Positions 6,340 to 6,802 of a DNA stretch of 6,802 nt are shown piece after piece. Numbering within the stretch: position 1 is the stretch's first letter; each line of letters begins with the position of its first letter. The notes beneath the pieces are model-generated. The model had not been told where the DNA came from. It saw only the letters and a list, made by a program, of their open reading frames with translations, and made no database searches. The position numbers were made by a program, and so were the translations under genes. Source of the stretch: Pseudomonadota bacterium (GTDB lineage: Bacteria; Pseudomonadota; Alphaproteobacteria; Acetobacterales; Acetobacteraceae). The DNA is taken from assembly GCA_021805485.1 (NCBI GenBank), contig JAJZFF010000268.1, positions 1 through 6,802 on the forward strand, given 5' to 3'.

Positions 6340-6802
6340 GGCGCTATCTCCCGCCGCGTCTCGCAGCAATCGGTATCCGAGCAGACGAACATTCTGCCGC
6401 CGCGATCATCCGCGACGATTTCGTCGAGATAGGTGTCCCGCGCGCCGCACAGGGCGCAGGCGGCGTTCGCGCGGCGGGGGTCGAACGGATGATCCTCGAA
6501 ATCCAGCGACCGCACCGCCGTGAACGGCGGCACCGCGTAGATGCGCTTCTCGCGCCCCGCGCCGAAGAGCTGCATGGCCGGGTTCATATGCAGCTTCGGG
6601 TTGTCGAAGGCCGGAATCGGCGATGGCGACATCAGATACCGCTCGTTCACCATGACCGGATAATCGTAGGACAGGGCAACGCGGCCATGGCGCGTGATCT
6701 CTTCGTAGAGCTTGACGTGCATCGCCCCGTAATCGGCCAGCGCGTGCATTCGCGCGGCGGCCGCGCGGCTCGGTTCGAGCCGGTAGAGCGGCTCGGGTAT
6801 CG
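6336..6802 (-). CDS. phnJ: Radical-SAM C-P lyase PhnJ (C-terminal part; N-terminus outside window)
   Basis: PhnJ is the radical-SAM enzyme that breaks the C-P bond of alpha-D-ribose 1-phosphonate 5-phosphate, releasing an alkane and the 1,2-cyclic phosphate. About 154 C-terminal residues are visible, against about 281 for the E. coli protein; the rest lies right of the window. Recognisable stretches are IPEPLYRLEPS, MHVKLYEEI, LSYDYPVMVNERYLMSPSPI and KLHMNPAMQLFGAGREKRIYAVPPFT. The iron-sulfur cysteines occur in CALCG (6458-6447) and FVC (6383-6381), with the C-x2-C-x21-C spacing of E. coli Cys241, Cys244 and Cys266. The cysteine matching the thiyl-radical Cys272 is encoded at 6365-6363. It is preceded directly by an extra cysteine (6368-6366), where I recall Tyr in E. 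coli (CSDTDYC against CSDTDCC). The stop TGA overlaps the phnK start. phnGHI are expected upstream, beyond the window. Confidence 0.97.
   Translation of the reverse strand, partial: IPEPLYRLEPSRAAAARMHALADYGAMHVKLYEEITRHGRVALSYDYPVMVNERYLMSPSPIPAFDNPKLHMNPAMQLFGAGREKRIYAVPPFTAVRSLDFEDHPFDPRRANAACALCGARDTYLDEIVADDRGGRMFVCSDTDCCETRREIAP
6347..6352 (-). promoter_or_regulatory. Ribosome binding site of phnK
   Basis: The minus strand reads GGGAGA, ending 7 bases before the ATG at 6339. It lies in the last codons of phnJ and favours that ATG over the in-frame TTG at 6369. Confidence 0.6.

Noticed and set aside
4870..6432. A 520-residue open frame on the + strand opposite phnL and phnK
   Set aside because: It is Arg/Ala/Gly-rich with no recognisable domain and lies fully antisense to two well-supported ABC ATPases. 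Long shadow frames are expected at this G/C bias.
1..6802. A novel defence system, mobile element, CRISPR array, tRNA or rRNA
   Set aside because: I saw no transposase, integrase, regularly spaced repeats, flanking inverted repeats or RNA-gene signatures; nearly all of the window is accounted for by known families.

Overview
This is a GC-rich window whose dense coding, strongly G/C-biased third codon positions and gene content suggest an alphaproteobacterium. Rhodospirillales/Acetobacteraceae or a rhizobial relative is plausible, but I infer this only from gene style and order; no marker gene settles it.

Layout. (1) Bases 2-1705, + strand: the 3' part of a large two-domain family 2 glycosyltransferase. 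It starts left of the window and probably marks the edge of a surface-polysaccharide region. (2) Bases 1764-2501, + strand: a GntR/HutC-type regulator that best matches PhnF. (3) Bases 2499-2560: a compact convergent intergenic region made of two adjacent perfect-stem hairpins, the first of which contains the phnF stop codon. (4) Bases 2562-6802, - strand: a tightly packed carbon-phosphorus (C-P) lyase operon. In transcription order it reads phnJ (partial, running off the right edge), phnK, phnL, phnM, a DUF1045 2H-phosphoesterase gene, and phnN. Every junction is an overlap (ATGA, ATGA, ATGA, an 8-base overlap at a TTG start, and TGATG), so the genes are almost certainly translated from one message. 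phnG, phnH and phnI would be expected just beyond the right edge.

How the genes work together (established for the E. coli pathway). PhnGHI with PhnL attach a phosphonate to ribose via ATP, giving alpha-D-ribose 1-phosphonate 5-triphosphate. PhnM removes pyrophosphate. PhnJ, a radical-SAM enzyme, cleaves the C-P bond, giving 5-phosphoribosyl 1,2-cyclic phosphate. PhnK is an ABC-type ATPase docked on the core complex. A cyclic phosphodiesterase (PhnP in E. coli) opens the cyclic ester to ribose 1,5-bisphosphate, and PhnN phosphorylates that to PRPP. No phnP is visible here. A DUF1045 protein with two HxT motifs sits exactly between phnM and phnN, making it the obvious candidate for the missing phosphodiesterase step.

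The locus is otherwise a conventional phosphonate-degradation operon; I see no mobile element, CRISPR array, tRNA or rRNA. The points most worth a second look are the DUF1045 protein, the hairpin pair between the converging genes, and an extra cysteine beside the catalytic cysteine of PhnJ.
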